From the NCBI RefSeq assembly GCF_030272615.1, contig NC_081410.1:220709415-220773414 (forward strand): a stretch of DNA of 64,000 bases, in the 5' to 3' direction. This DNA is from Cryptomeria japonica (lineage: Eukaryota > Streptophyta > Pinopsida > Cupressales > Cupressaceae). A program made the position numbers and the translations under genes. This document shows, one piece after another, positions 35,925 to 46,950 of the stretch. Positions within the stretch are counted from its first letter, which is position 1. Every line of letters begins with the position of its first letter. Under the pieces are notes generated by a model that saw only the letters and a list, made by a program, of their open reading frames with translations, made no database searches and was not told where the DNA came from.

Positions 35925-36088
35925 GTGTGGTTATTACCCATACCTTTAGGGAAGGTAATAGGGTAGCCAATTTGTTAGCTAATGAGGGGGTCATTTTAGC
36001 GGAAGATGCTAACTATATCAGAGAGTCATCATGTAAGAACAAAGTTCGAGAGCAATTATTTTATGACAGGATCAATGGTATATATTAA
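35925..36088 (+). pseudogene. LINE ORF2, C-terminal end of RNase H
   Basis: Starts with the right GTGTG duplication copy and continues the RNase H begun at 30535: THTFREGNRVANLLANEGV, then about 30 codons to TAA 36086-36088. The last acidic residue of the RNase H site, normally Asp after VA, is Asn (AAT, 35969-35971). Confidence 0.85.
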
Positions 36089-37972
36089 TCTCATCATTAC
36101 CCTTTTTGGTTCAGACTTCAATGAAAGAGTTTGGAGTGAGGTGGATTGTCAGATGATGACCTATCTCAAGCGTCGCATTAATGAGTATAGGTGTGAAAGA
36201 CCTTATCATATTAAGTACTGGGTGAATTTGTATGTTTTAAAGGGCTACTTGAAAAACAAGATAATTACCTTGGTTTTCGATTCCAGCTTCTCTGTTCTTC
36301 AGCATCTAGTTATTTTGTGCTCCCCTCAGGGTTTCAATTTGAACTGCTTTTACATTATGGGTGGAAATATCAACCGTAATGAGCCCACCAGTTGTGATAG
36401 TTAGAAGGGTGAAAGGAAAATTTGGAGAAGGTTGCATAAAAATGGCTTCACTCATTATATGGAGAAATTGCATGAGAGCGAGAAGCCCGTTTCCCGTGGT
36501 TTTGCCAAGGGTTGGAAAAATAACAGAGTTACTCTGTTTGGTCAGACCTGGAGAGTGGATGAAGATTTGGTGGCCGAGGTGACTAGTTTGCAGAAGGACG
36601 ACATCAAGTTTTATAGAGATTATAAGTTCTTGATGGAAGCCATCAAAAATTTCCCCAAGAATGAAGAAGAAAGGGCTTGCCTTGCCAGAAACGATAATAT
36701 TTCCTAGTATCTCCCTAACCAGGTAAACTTATTTTGGTAGAAAATGTTGAAAGTGTTAATGGAGTATCTTACTGTTGATGGTAGGTTCTTGAAAGTCTAT
36801 AATTATCACTTTGTTATCCTTAATCACTTTCGCCATGGTTCTAAGATATCTATGCCCTTCTATTTGGCCTCCTCCCTTAACGATAGTCTGGCTCACCATG
36901 CTAAGAAACCCAATTCCTACCCCATTTCCCACCAAGGTCTTATTCTATTAATTTATGAGTATCTTAAGGATAAAGTTAAGTATGATCCCCTTGTGGAGAG
37001 TGTCCATATCTCTGAGGATGATGACAGTTCTGAGTCTGATGAGGATTCTACCAATCCTCCCCCTAAAAAGAAATCGAGGGTTAGTAAGAAAGCTGAAGAA
37101 GACGCTAAAGAGATAGTTGATCCTAAGCAGGAGCAGGAGAAGGAGGCAAAGCATGAGCAGGAGAAGGAGGTGGATGGTGAGAAAGGAGACAAGGATAATG
37201 AGCAAGAGAAAGAGGATTTTGATGAGTCAAAGGAGAAGGAGAGTCCCTATGATATGGACAATAGGGATGAGGTTCAGAATAATATGAAGGAGGGAAACCC
37301 TAGGCCTGAGGATTCTGCCTAGGACATGGAGGATGCAGATACTATTCTGAATGTTGTTAGAAATAGCTCTCTGGAAATGTTTAAGTTCCAAAAGTGGGTG
37401 GCTGATAATATTACCAACATTCAGGAAAAATAGAGAGAGTTGGAGCTCAAAATTGATAATGTGGTTAAGGATATTAATGATAAAGGAAAAGAGGAAAATT
37501 TTAAGGATAATAGTGAAGTAGAGGATGAAAAAGATATTCCTGATGGGTTGGAGGGTGAGATCTTAAAGGGAGATGTCAAGCACCTAGAGGATGTGGTGAG
37601 GACTGTCAAAGAAAAGGGTGAGTTCGATTATGAACTGATAAACAACAGGGTTCAAAAACCAAGATTGCTCTGAGGAAAATCATGGAGCATAACTTAGTTG
37701 TGATGAAAGTAACTTCTCAAAATATGAATGTGTTGGTTGCCTGCCTGGAGAAGGATAAGCAGAACAAAGATACAATGATTGTTGATGATGAGTCAGGTTC
37801 TAGCTCTGTCCAGCATTCTTCGAGACGCGAAACTAGGCAAAATGCTAAAGAGTTGGAGTTGAAGACTAAAGGTAATCAACAGGTGCAGGAAAGAAAAGAC
37901 CTTAAAGAGGCAGAAAATGCAATTATGATGCTTGTCAAGGATGCTAAGGAGACCATAAATATTTTCACCTAG
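36075..37972 (+). pseudogene. LINE ORF3: unrecognised protein downstream of RNase H
   Basis: The frame opens at ATG 36075 inside the end of ORF2; another candidate start is ATG 36357 (MGGNINR), because the same MGG is kept in the diverged copy at 40469. It runs to TAG 37970-37972, with five TAG stops (36402, 36705, 36738, 37320, 37431) and one lost base near 37655. The N-half (36400-36990) is globular: NGFTHYMEKL, VDEDLVAEV, DGRFLKVYNYHF and ISHQGLILLIYEYL. The latter resembles, from memory, putative plant transposon proteins. The C-half is highly charged, with Glu/Lys repeats and predicted coiled coil. No enzyme motif is seen. A third ORF after RNase H is not part of the standard plant LINE plan. 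Confidence 0.7.
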
Positions 37973-38173
37973 ATGTTCTAGTTTTGTTTTAGGTGTGCCA
38001 GTTTCTCGCTGGTCTTTTGTTGTACTTTTCTCTGGCTGTTGTCTTTTGTGCTGATCTTTTGCTGCCTTTATTTCTTTGTTTTGTCCTTTCTTTCTTCTCT
38101 AATGCTTTTCTTTATGATATGTAAGCGGGTTTTGGGTCCCTTAAAACCTGTTTTTCCTTAATAAAAAATAAAG
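37973..38173 (+). other. LINE 3' untranslated region
   Basis: T-rich sequence with TGCTTTTCTTTATGATATG, then GGGTTTTGGGTCCCTTAAAACC and an A-rich end. The minus-strand LINE ends with a similar text near 38700, supporting this as the true 3' end. Confidence 0.7.
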
Positions 38174-38680
38174 TGTCCATTACAATACAACTATGGAAAG
38201 CCTTCGAAAACCCAGCTATAACCAAGCACTCAATATGACCAAGCATGAATCCACATATCCCATGCCATGCTTCCTCCTTCACAAATGCTAACATGGCTAA
38301 CCCAAACAACTACCCTTGTGGTGCTTTTATAGAGACAAGAAACCACAAAACCACCAAGTGGTAAACCATGTGACGATAAAATATAATATTTTTCCTACCT
38401 ACCCTTAACCCACATTTAATATTGGATACTTCATCACAATTTCATTCCCCAATATTAAATAAATGCAATATAATAATACCAATGTGTCAATACAACTCAT
38501 CAAGTGGTTACAAGAATATTCCAAAGGAATCTCTACATGTTGCACGCCCATCTAGGTGCTCCTAGGTGCAATAATACAATATGATATTATAATATAATTC
38601 CATGTCCACCACACACAATAATAGAATAATACAACAATGACACATTATTATGCAAGGTGTACAACACCATTTTCCCAACA
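38174..38680 (-). repeat. Probable solo LTR
   Basis: On the minus strand the block begins TGTTGGGAAAATGG and ends GGACA, with a TATAAAAG box near 38325. The 507 bases have TG...CA ends and no partner in the window. Flanking pentamers (TAAAG, GTCAA) do not match, so the call is tentative. It sits exactly between two LINE 3' ends. Confidence 0.5.
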
Positions 38681-38829
38681 GTCAAGTGATGTTTTTGATT
38701 AAGGTAAGACTAGTTTTGAAGGGAACCTGAACCCTTGAACAACAAAAATCTGCCTAAAACCAGAAAGCAACAGAGTATAAACAAAAAACCAGCAACAAAA
38801 TAATAGAAAAATGATAGAAAACAACATAG

Positions 38830-40471
38830 GGGATAAACCCCAACATAACTTCTCAAATTGCTTCAATATTTTTGCGGCTCCAAGATCCTTCTAAATCGGG
38901 TAATCATGTAGGTTCATCACCTCTGTAATAAACTTAGTGTGTTCCTCTGTAGTCTTAGAATTGCTTTGAGTTCTAGCTGATGAACCCTACATCTTTGCAG
39001 CATGCATATTTACCTAATCTTTCCACACATCCTTACCAGTAGTTCCACCTTTCTTAAAATGACCAATAGCTCTAGTATCCTTTTCTTATCCTTCTCTGCA
39101 ATCTTCAAATCCTTGAGCTTGTCATTAAGAATCCAGAGGCCATTAAAACTATTTTGGATAAAAGATTGGCTAATGATTACCATAGTCTAAAGTTTCTTAT
39201 GGACATTATTGATAGTTTCCTCCAACATACTATTTTTTCTCACATTATTATCACATTCATATTCCTAGCAATCTCCTCTAATAAGGTCAGCCTTGTAGTT
39301 TTTTCTTCAATACCCTTCCCTTAATCACCTCCACTATCAGCATTATCCACCTTGCTATGAAGGGCATGAATTCTCTCCTTTAAGAGGGTAATCTCATCAA
39401 AGAAACATTAAGACACCCTAAGATGTCCATTAGCTCCACTCCTAGCAAGACCCATAACATCCTCAATTCACTGCATAGAGTTGTGACCTAAAATTTCCTC
39501 CTTTGTGTGGCTAAGATGATCACTAACATAAGGCATATCCAACTCATCTTTTCGCATATCCTTATTAGGGTTTTCCTCCTCCTTAGTGCTATTTTCTTCT
39601 CTTAAAATTTGTTTCCCCTTTTCCCCTGACCCTTTCTTGGCTTTTTTACTCGACTTTTTGTTCTTGTCTACAAAATCCTTCTCATCATTACTAGTGGAAG
39701 AACCATTTGACTGGGAAATCTAAGTTTTGGTTCTTTTCTTAAATTTATTAGAAGTTAATATCCCTTCATAATCATAAATGTCCCATTGTAATATATTTAG
39801 TAATAGTGGAGATGTTCGTATAGTGGATTCTAATATGTTTTTTGTTAGGCTTAGTGTACTCGGGCTCCTGTTGCATTGAGATAGATTTCGCATGTTCCAT
39901 AACCAACATAATTAAGCCCTCATGAAGAAAATGGATTCTCACTTTTTTCTTGTGATCCCTAATTCTAGCTTCTAATGAAGACAATAAGTACAAGGGGAAA
40001 GACAACTAATTTATGGGAAAAGTAATTTAGTAAAATACAATGGTTGCCAAACAAACTAGTGAATTTTTCATCCATAGTGAAATACCTAATGATAGCCTCT
40101 GTGATTTTTTCCTAAAGGGGTTTAATGGAATCATGAGAATAATTTCTATAATTGACACTAGCTTATCGCTTTCCTACTCCTCAAAGAATGTGTTCAATGC
40201 ATCATCTAACACCTTTTGATCCCTAAACATTTTCTTCTCTTCAAATATAGGGCCTATTATTTGATCTATGAATTCTGTAGAGATCACCAACTCCATCTTA
40301 TAAATGATTAAAACCCCATTCTTCCATTTCCTTGGTAGCATGCGGATTAACAACTTGAAGTTTCTCTATGAATAGAGTGACGCCATCTTCAATTAGACAA
40401 TCTCAAACCTTTGTCTCTTTCTTTCATTTGTCATAGGAATTAAGCTCCACACAACTTTTGTCCCCACCCAT
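38830..40471 (-). pseudogene. LINE ORF3, second diverged copy
   Basis: Starts with MGGDKSC at 40471. Blocks align in order with the ORF3 at 36357-37972: DGVTLFIEKL with NGFTHYMEKL; STEFIDQIIG...FRDQKVLDDALNTF with the VDEDLVAEV...KFLMEAIKNF block; FLHEGLIMLVMEH (about 39900) with SHQGLILLIYEYL; then a charged linker (SSKKAKKGSGEKGKQ), a helical part and a GSSARTQSNSK stretch near the end. Several frameshifts and stops break it. Alignment was done by eye. Confidence 0.65.
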
Positions 40472-40749
40472 AGAAAAAGAAGCTCCACAAATACCCCCCC
40501 CAAAAGGAGAGATACTATTAACCAAATTGACACTCAAAACTATAAGCATTACAAAAAAAAATAGGGCAAAAATAAGTAACATAACAAAAAGGGGATCCCT
40601 AAATAACCCAAAATCTATGGGAAATAAATTGTGAGATGACAAGGGGTCATAATGAACATGTAAGGAGACATCACCTTAGCAGTAAATAAGTTCATGATTA
40701 ATAATCAAGTGAGTCTCAAGGGGGAGGGGATCATTGGAATCCCATCATT

Positions 40750-41070
40750 GTATCGACCCTAAGGAAACCCCTAGATTCACAAAGAGGTCAACAACCATAT
40801 TACCTTCATGGTATATATGTGTAATGTGACATTCATCAAAGGTTTCTATGATATATATATAAAATAAAGTATCAAACCTTGAATAGTCCAACTAGGGTAG
40901 TGATTTTGATTCAAACAATTGATGATATTTAGTGAATCCCCATCAATCCGAACTCTTTTTAAACCTTTTGTATGAGCTATTTTTAGGGAAATGTAGGCTT
41001 CATTTTCTTTAGCTAAATGGTTTTCTAAGTTCCTAGAGGGAGTTCCACAACCAAAATAAACCTACTATTG
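40750..41070 (-). pseudogene. LINE RNase H fragment
   Basis: The minus-strand reading shows RNLENHLAKENEAYISLKIA, RIDGDSLNIINCLNQN and HIYHEGNMVVDLFVNLGV, the E, D and final D motifs of plant LINE RNase H. It is truncated at its N-terminus. The last Asp is kept here, unlike in the LINE at 35969. Confidence 0.8.
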
Positions 41071-42430
41071 TGATCTCTCAACTACCCTAGTTGAGTGATG
41101 TCAGGTCCTAGTTGTTTCACCATTTATGTGGGTTTTTATTGAGTTTGTTGAGTTGTGTGAGTGTCTTGGCAAGGAATAGAGGTTGATGATTGTCTCAGCC
41201 TTCTCTTATGTGGTTTTATGAGAAAGCATGATTTTGGGTTAGTACACAATCATTATTTGGGTGTCATTTTCCCCTCATAAGTTTATCATAGTAGATTTGT
41301 CCCATGATTGGTAATTCATCAACTAGTGCCACCTTGCTTGTAGTAATGGTGAGCTCATTCACTTTCTTAGTCTCATTTTTTTGTTGTCTACATGATACTT
41401 GTGCTCACATTGTTATGCAAGTGTGACATGTTGTTATTGTATCTTGTAAATAAAGTTGTTTGGTCATGTCTTCTCCTAGGTGTACCAGTTTGGGGAATTA
41501 TATTGGTATTATTATTCTTATGTATGCAAATGTATAGTTGTTTTTTGTATTTCCAATTTATTATTCAGTTTGATGGTTTTATGATTCCATACCCAATGGA
41601 TAAGCACTAGCCTTGGAGGCACTTGGCCAATATCAAGATCTTTGAATAAATTAATACTAACCAATAATTTTTTAATGATATTTAATTTTGTGCACTTATA
41701 GCTGCTTATTATAACTATAGAATAATATCAAGTAAAACCTGAAAGAACCTATTTTGTGTGGATCATTCTTGCACATTCAATTATGTAGAAGTCTTATGCA
41801 AGTAGTATTACCTGGCATAGTGAAATTGTCTAGGATAAATTAGATAATTTTGGTTGAGGTATGATTAGTTTTTTTGTTTTTTTAATTTGGTTTTGTATGG
41901 CTAGGAAATTTAAACACTATGATTCAATAATATACCAACCACAATAGCCTAAGAAACACACTAAATTCCAAATCACAACAATGAAGAATTGAAATAAATG
42001 CAATCTAAATCATAATCCAAAGATTACCCCAAGAAAACATTTCTTTGGCCTCCATTACTCTTCTTGCCTCCAAAGCTTGATAGTATTGTTGCTCTCAAAA
42101 ACTATCTTAAGCACTATTTGGACAATGTGGGTGCAAGAAATCTTGAATATTGTGGTTAGAAATGATAGATGATTGAGGTTGCTTTTATAGATTTTCCAAT
42201 ATTGATCAACATTGGTGATATAAGGAGAAGATTTGATGATCAATGGTTAAAATTTGTTGAGAGGAATTGATTGGGAGTTAACTAATCGTCTGATGGAGAT
42301 TGTTTGATCAGTTAAGTGGCTTGATTGACTTGTTAAGTGAATTGATAAATTTGTTAAGATAATAGATTGATTAGTGAAGTGAATTCATTGATTTGTAGAG
42401 CTCAAAGAGAATGTAAGTTAAGAGGTGGAC
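41071..42430. other. No gene recognised
   Basis: Balanced to AT-rich DNA with only short frames. No repeat partner or family motif was found. Confidence 0.4.
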
Positions 42431-42806
42431 TTAATTAATATTTAAATAGTTAAAATTATTTAAACATGTGTATAAAAAAATTAAATAAATAAAATAATGA
42501 TTTTATTTATTTTTTAGAAGAAATCTAGAAAAGTGAAAAATTAAATAAATTAAATAATTCCTTTAATTATCAAGTACCTAGATAGATAATTAAATTATTA
42601 GAATAGTTATTTAATCATGAGAGAAGTGGGGGAAAAAGGTATTTAATTAAATAATTAAGAAAAATAGAATAATTAAATAAAAATAATAATTAATTAATGG
42701 TGGAAGATATTAAAATTATTAAATGATTAAAAATTATTTAATTAACAATGAAGGGGGGAAATTCGAATTTTTAAATTTTAAATAGAAGAATATAGTTAGT
42801 TTTATT
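42431..42806. repeat. AT-rich low-complexity block
   Basis: Dominated by recurring TAAATAATTAA-like words, with no coding potential. Confidence 0.6.
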
Positions 42807-42814
42807 AAATAATT

Positions 42815-43080
42815 TTTTTTTTATCAATCACAGCTGAAGAGGTATTCACTTTGACTAGAGCTATGAACTAGTGAGAGCACATTTTTGAGGGGCCTCATCC
42901 TCATGTCTGTTCAGCAATAACACCCTTATATCTCCTTGTGGCGTCTTGTCTTCCACACCCAGACATCACCTTATATCTCCATTATCGGTGTGTGGGACAC
43001 ATGGGCCTCGAGTAGACTTGAACCCAAGACCTCCCATGTAGGAGGCTCGTAGCTAACCGCTGCGTTGTGGAGTCATCCCC
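42815..43080 (-). mobile_element. tRNA-derived SINE
   Basis: On the minus strand the element begins GGGGATGACTCC, has a B-box-like GGTTCAAGTCT (43014-43024), a weak A box around TTAGCTACGAG (about 43046-43056) at tRNA-like spacing, an unrelated body of about 190 bases and an A-run tail. AAATAATT flanks both sides (42807-42814 and 43081-43088), a plausible eight-base target duplication, though AT-rich. A SINE is transcribed by RNA polymerase III and moved by LINE enzymes. Confidence 0.65.
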
Positions 43081-43088
43081 AAATAATT

Positions 43089-44039
43089 AAAATTATTAAT
43101 TAATTGGAAAAAAATTAGTAAAAAGTTTTGGTCTACATTTTGTCTCTCTTTGAGACAATGTGCTTTGAGCATTGTTTCAAAGAACAATCATGAAAAATGT
43201 TGGTCCCACTATGTGCTAGTGTGACCCAATGATAGTGGGCTAATTTGGTGCCCCCTCGAGAAATTGGGTGAATTTGTTTGAAATTGAGTCCAATTTGTCA
43301 ATGACATTTTTCCAAAGTCCATATGTACGTTCACAATAAAAAAACATGATGCATAGGTGCATTTTATGAAGTGTGGAAGGTAAAACGAACCATGACTAGT
43401 ACAAAAGGTGAGAGGGAGAAACTCTCTTAGGTCAAAATTTACCTATAAATACCCCCCATAGGCCCTAAAATCCTCATTTTCCTTGTTTAGTTTAAAAAAT
43501 TTGGAGGAGAGGAAGAAGTCCTAGGAGTAGATTGTCGTGGGAATTCTAGAGTGTGATCATTGAGCTTGGTGTGTGTGGACATACAAACAACCTGCAAATG
43601 TGGGTTCCCTAGTATGTGCCTCTTTCACACTTTTCAATTTTGTCATTTTTGGCTAGATTAGAGCCTCAAAATGAGGGCATCAGTTGCGGTGTAAGATTTT
43701 GAATCACAATTGCGCATGGTTTCACTAGAACTATGGTGGAATTGATGCAATTGAAAGTTTAGTGTTGCAATTATGGGTTTTTGCGACACAATCAATTTAA
43801 AGTAATGCAATTAAAGGTTTTAGTGACACAATCAATTTAAAGTCAGTACATATGTTTTATTTAGCACCACATTTATCTATTTTAATATGTGTGATTAATT
43901 TGGCACGATATTTAATCATTTCAATGCGTTTGAAAGATTTAGCATTGCATTTGACAGTTAAAGTACAAAATTAACCCTAATTTTTAAAAAAATTATTCAG
44001 TTTTATTATCTAGGGATAGTGTTTCAATGTCATTAATCA
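43089..44039. other. No gene recognised
   Basis: AT-rich; near 43760-43850 the words GCAATTAAAG and GACACAATCAATTTAAAGT recur twice. Possibly upstream sequence of the next pseudogene. Confidence 0.35.
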
Positions 44040-46025
44040 TATCCCTTGATTTCATTTAGGTCACTCTTCATACCCTATATACTAGAGAGAGTCAGTTGAC
44101 CTATTTGTCTTTATGTCATTAGTTGACTCTTGAGGAGGGGATATGTTACATGTCTTCGATTATATCATATCACTTTCATGCTTGAGATTACAAAAAATAT
44201 GGGTCTTCTCATAGAATTAGTGAAGTAGTGTTACTTTGAAACCTATTCATTTCACTTGCCTACTAGAGAGGTGGTTTTGACCCTTGAGGATGTTTGGCAT
44301 ATTCTATGTATCCCTATCCATGGGTAGAGAGTGTCACGAGCTTGCTATGGGATGTGTTTCTCTAATCTAGTCTTTTGAAACCAATGACTTAGGCATTGAG
44401 GATTATGAGATCTGATATGATACCTTGGTTGATCATTATGAGCAACTAATCATAGTCATGTATGCAATCATTTCTGATCTTCTTGTGTTAGACCGAAGTG
44501 GTCATGGTTTCCTTTTAGATGGGTTGCAACCCTAGGGGATATGATGAGTTATGCTATAGTGTATGTTTGGGTTTCATGCATGTTAGCAATGTTATATTAT
44601 TAGTTATATGATGTTTTGTACCAAGAGGGATGCTCCATTGGTTGTGGGGTTACTCTGCTATAGGTTTGAGTCTGGGAGCATATTACAGTATGTCATCTGA
44701 TTACTAATAGAGCTCTAAGAGATGACTTTTCCTATGCATATAGAAATGGAGGAACAATGACCAGTCCTCATTTAGGGAATGTTATGTATTGGATAAATGC
44801 TCTGGATACCCTCGTAGAGTTTAATTAGAGACCTTATCAGAAGATGCAACCTTGGGATGATAATGGTGACCATCTTCCTTACTGTCGTTAGACTCAATAT
44901 TTAATTAATCGACTAAAGAGAGCCAACACATAATTGATAGGAAACCTTTAGAGTGTGTTCTTAGCTACTTCAAAAAGTGACAAGATGTTTCCCTTGGCGA
45001 GGCACAATTTTCCAGACCAACTTGAGAGGTAGGACATTGGGGGTCAATGGTTAGCCCACATGTAGCATACCAGTAGTTTGTAGAGTTACAACTTATTTTG
45101 GGAGGAGTTCCCAAATGTTATAGATGTTGGGACCACACTAGCTTATGATGTATGGTTTTTCATTCACTAACTGATTCCATTGATAAATTCAAGGGTTCCT
45201 ATTCCTCAGACACCATAGGGTCGGGAGAGGGGTGGTAAATTGAGAGGTTAGGACCAAGGTCAAGGTGGTGATGGAGATGGAGAGGATGGAGGCAAGGGTG
45301 ATAGTGGTGATAGAGGGAGTGGAGGTGGCAAAGGTGATAGGGGTGGGAGAGGTGAAAAGAGTGGTAGGGGTAGGGGAGATGGTGGTGGTTGTGGAGTGTC
45401 ACATGTTATTAATATTTAGGTTCAAAATGTACACATCCCACAAATACAAATACCGCAGTTATAGGCCCCTTCAATACAAGATCAACTAGATGTTGCGGAG
45501 GGTCCTGAGAATGAGGAGATGGGTGATGAAAAGGATCTACAAGATGTTCCCATTGGTGGAGAGGATGTAGGAGAGGATATAGGGGAGAGATTGGATTTAC
45601 AAGCATAGATTGCATCATTATAGGCTAAGATTTCAACATCATAGAAACATTTTCTCAATTGATAGCTGAGAAGGACATAAACCCCATGCAATCTCATAGC
45701 GATAATTAGGCTACAATTAGATTTATTGAGTCTATGGATATGCTGATGACTGATTTTACTTAATAATTACTAGATGTGGGTTGTGATATCCAGTATTTGA
45801 GAGAGCTTTATGAGGATGTTGTACCACTTGACCAAAGGTCGCCTAGTTATACATTTGGTCACAAGATACACTTTCATTGGATGACCAATAATGGAGGTGT
45901 TGAGGGGCCTATGAGGCTACCTAGGCCACCAAGTAGGACAGAGTCACAATAGGGTGAGACAAGACCTTCTAGGCCTCGTGTGGAGGGGCACTCTCACTCA
46001 GAGGATAAAGGCAATTTTGATTGAT
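44040..46025 (+). pseudogene. Plant mobile domain (aminotransferase-like) pseudogene
   Basis: At 44229-44330 the frame reads CYFETYSFHLPTREVV then LTLEDVWHILCIPIHG, the hallmark of the plant mobile domain found in transposon-borne proteins and the MAIN family. Upstream HITFMLEITKNMGLLIELV fits the same domain. Later parts include AYDVWFFIH near 45150, a Gly/Asp/Arg-rich stretch (45230-45400) and an acidic segment (45500-45600). Many stops and shifts show it is long dead. Such genes ride in Gypsy and Mutator elements; no flanking repeats were found here, so its carrier is unknown. Confidence 0.65.
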
Positions 46026-46950
46026 CTACATCATTGCATTAGACATTGATATTCATTTTTTACTGAGCCTATGAGGTCCATTTCATACAATGATTCCGAT
46101 TTTGTATATTAACACAATTATTTTGATATATTTGAGATGCATGATTTTGGCAATGACTACACATGTCTATATTATATATTATGCATATTTATGATTCTTA
46201 TGTGTTTCTATGTGCATGTTCCTATGATTCTTATGATTTATTTTATGATGTTTATTTGATGCATATGGTTCCTATGTGATTATGATGTATGAATTATGAG
46301 ATCAAAATGTGATAATATTAGGATGTTACATGGATTTTTGATGATTACATAGAATTTTATGATGTGGATGAACATGTTTCCGTTTATCGAATGAATTTAA
46401 TGACTTTACTTATGTATGATGTAAATGTAATGTCTAGAAGATTTAACATCTATGTATGTAGGATGTTATGAAATGTTGATGTGTATGCTATTTGTCTAAT
46501 GCTTATGTAATGTGATGACATTACCCTATGCGATGTTGTAATGGGGTGAAAATAGGGTATTCACTAGTCTAGCTATGTAAACAAGGAAGAAACCTATTTT
46601 CACTACGCAATTACATTAAAGGGATATGAGATCAATAGATTCACTCCCAAAGGATGAATGTTGATTGATTTCCATTTCTCCCTTTGTGGGAGTTGAAAAT
46701 AATCTATGGAAATATGTAAATTGAATGCTAGATCTAGGGATAAAGATGGAAAATCAATGTAAATTAACATGAACCAGTAGTTTAAGATTTGATATGAAGA
46801 GATAAATAGATATATGGATGAGGAAGATGAGCAGAATGGTTTGTTACTGTAATTTTAGCCCAAAAAAGTGGGACAATGATGCTTCGGGTGACCCTATCCT
46901 CACAATGCCAGATATAGATGAAATTAACCTTTCTAGAACTAGCATGTTTC
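46026..46950. other. No gene recognised
   Basis: AT-rich, with many ATGAT/TATG words in 46090-46520. Nothing supported. Confidence 0.4.

Larger units (their letters stand above)
25078..38173 (+). mobile_element. LINE (L1-type) with three ORFs, interrupted by an LTR element
   Basis: ORF1 (25078-26819), ORF2 with endonuclease, RT and RNase H (26816-36088) and an additional ORF3 (to 37972) are followed by a T-rich 3' region ending CCTTAATAAAAAATAAA. Without the 5,086-base insertion at 30844-35929 the element is about 8 kb, long for a plant LINE. Nearly twenty stops are scattered through it, mostly where Trp or Gln is expected. The 5' limit is set at the ORF1 ATG because no target duplication was found. 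Confidence 0.88.
38681..41070 (-). mobile_element. Second LINE, 3' fragment with RNase H end and ORF3
   Basis: Minus-strand remnant, 5'-truncated inside the RNase H near 41070 and ending with the LINE-type 3' tail near 38690. It is diverged from the 25-38 kb LINE but has the same RNase H-ORF3-tail order. Confidence 0.75.

Noticed and set aside
36948-37205. Leu/Ile- and Ser-rich minus-strand frames that look like membrane proteins
   Set aside because: They are the antisense of the Glu/Lys-rich coil in ORF3.
45230-45400. Glycine/arginine-rich stretch as a separate RNA-binding gene
   Set aside because: It lies within the decayed plant mobile domain frame and has no start or independent coding support.
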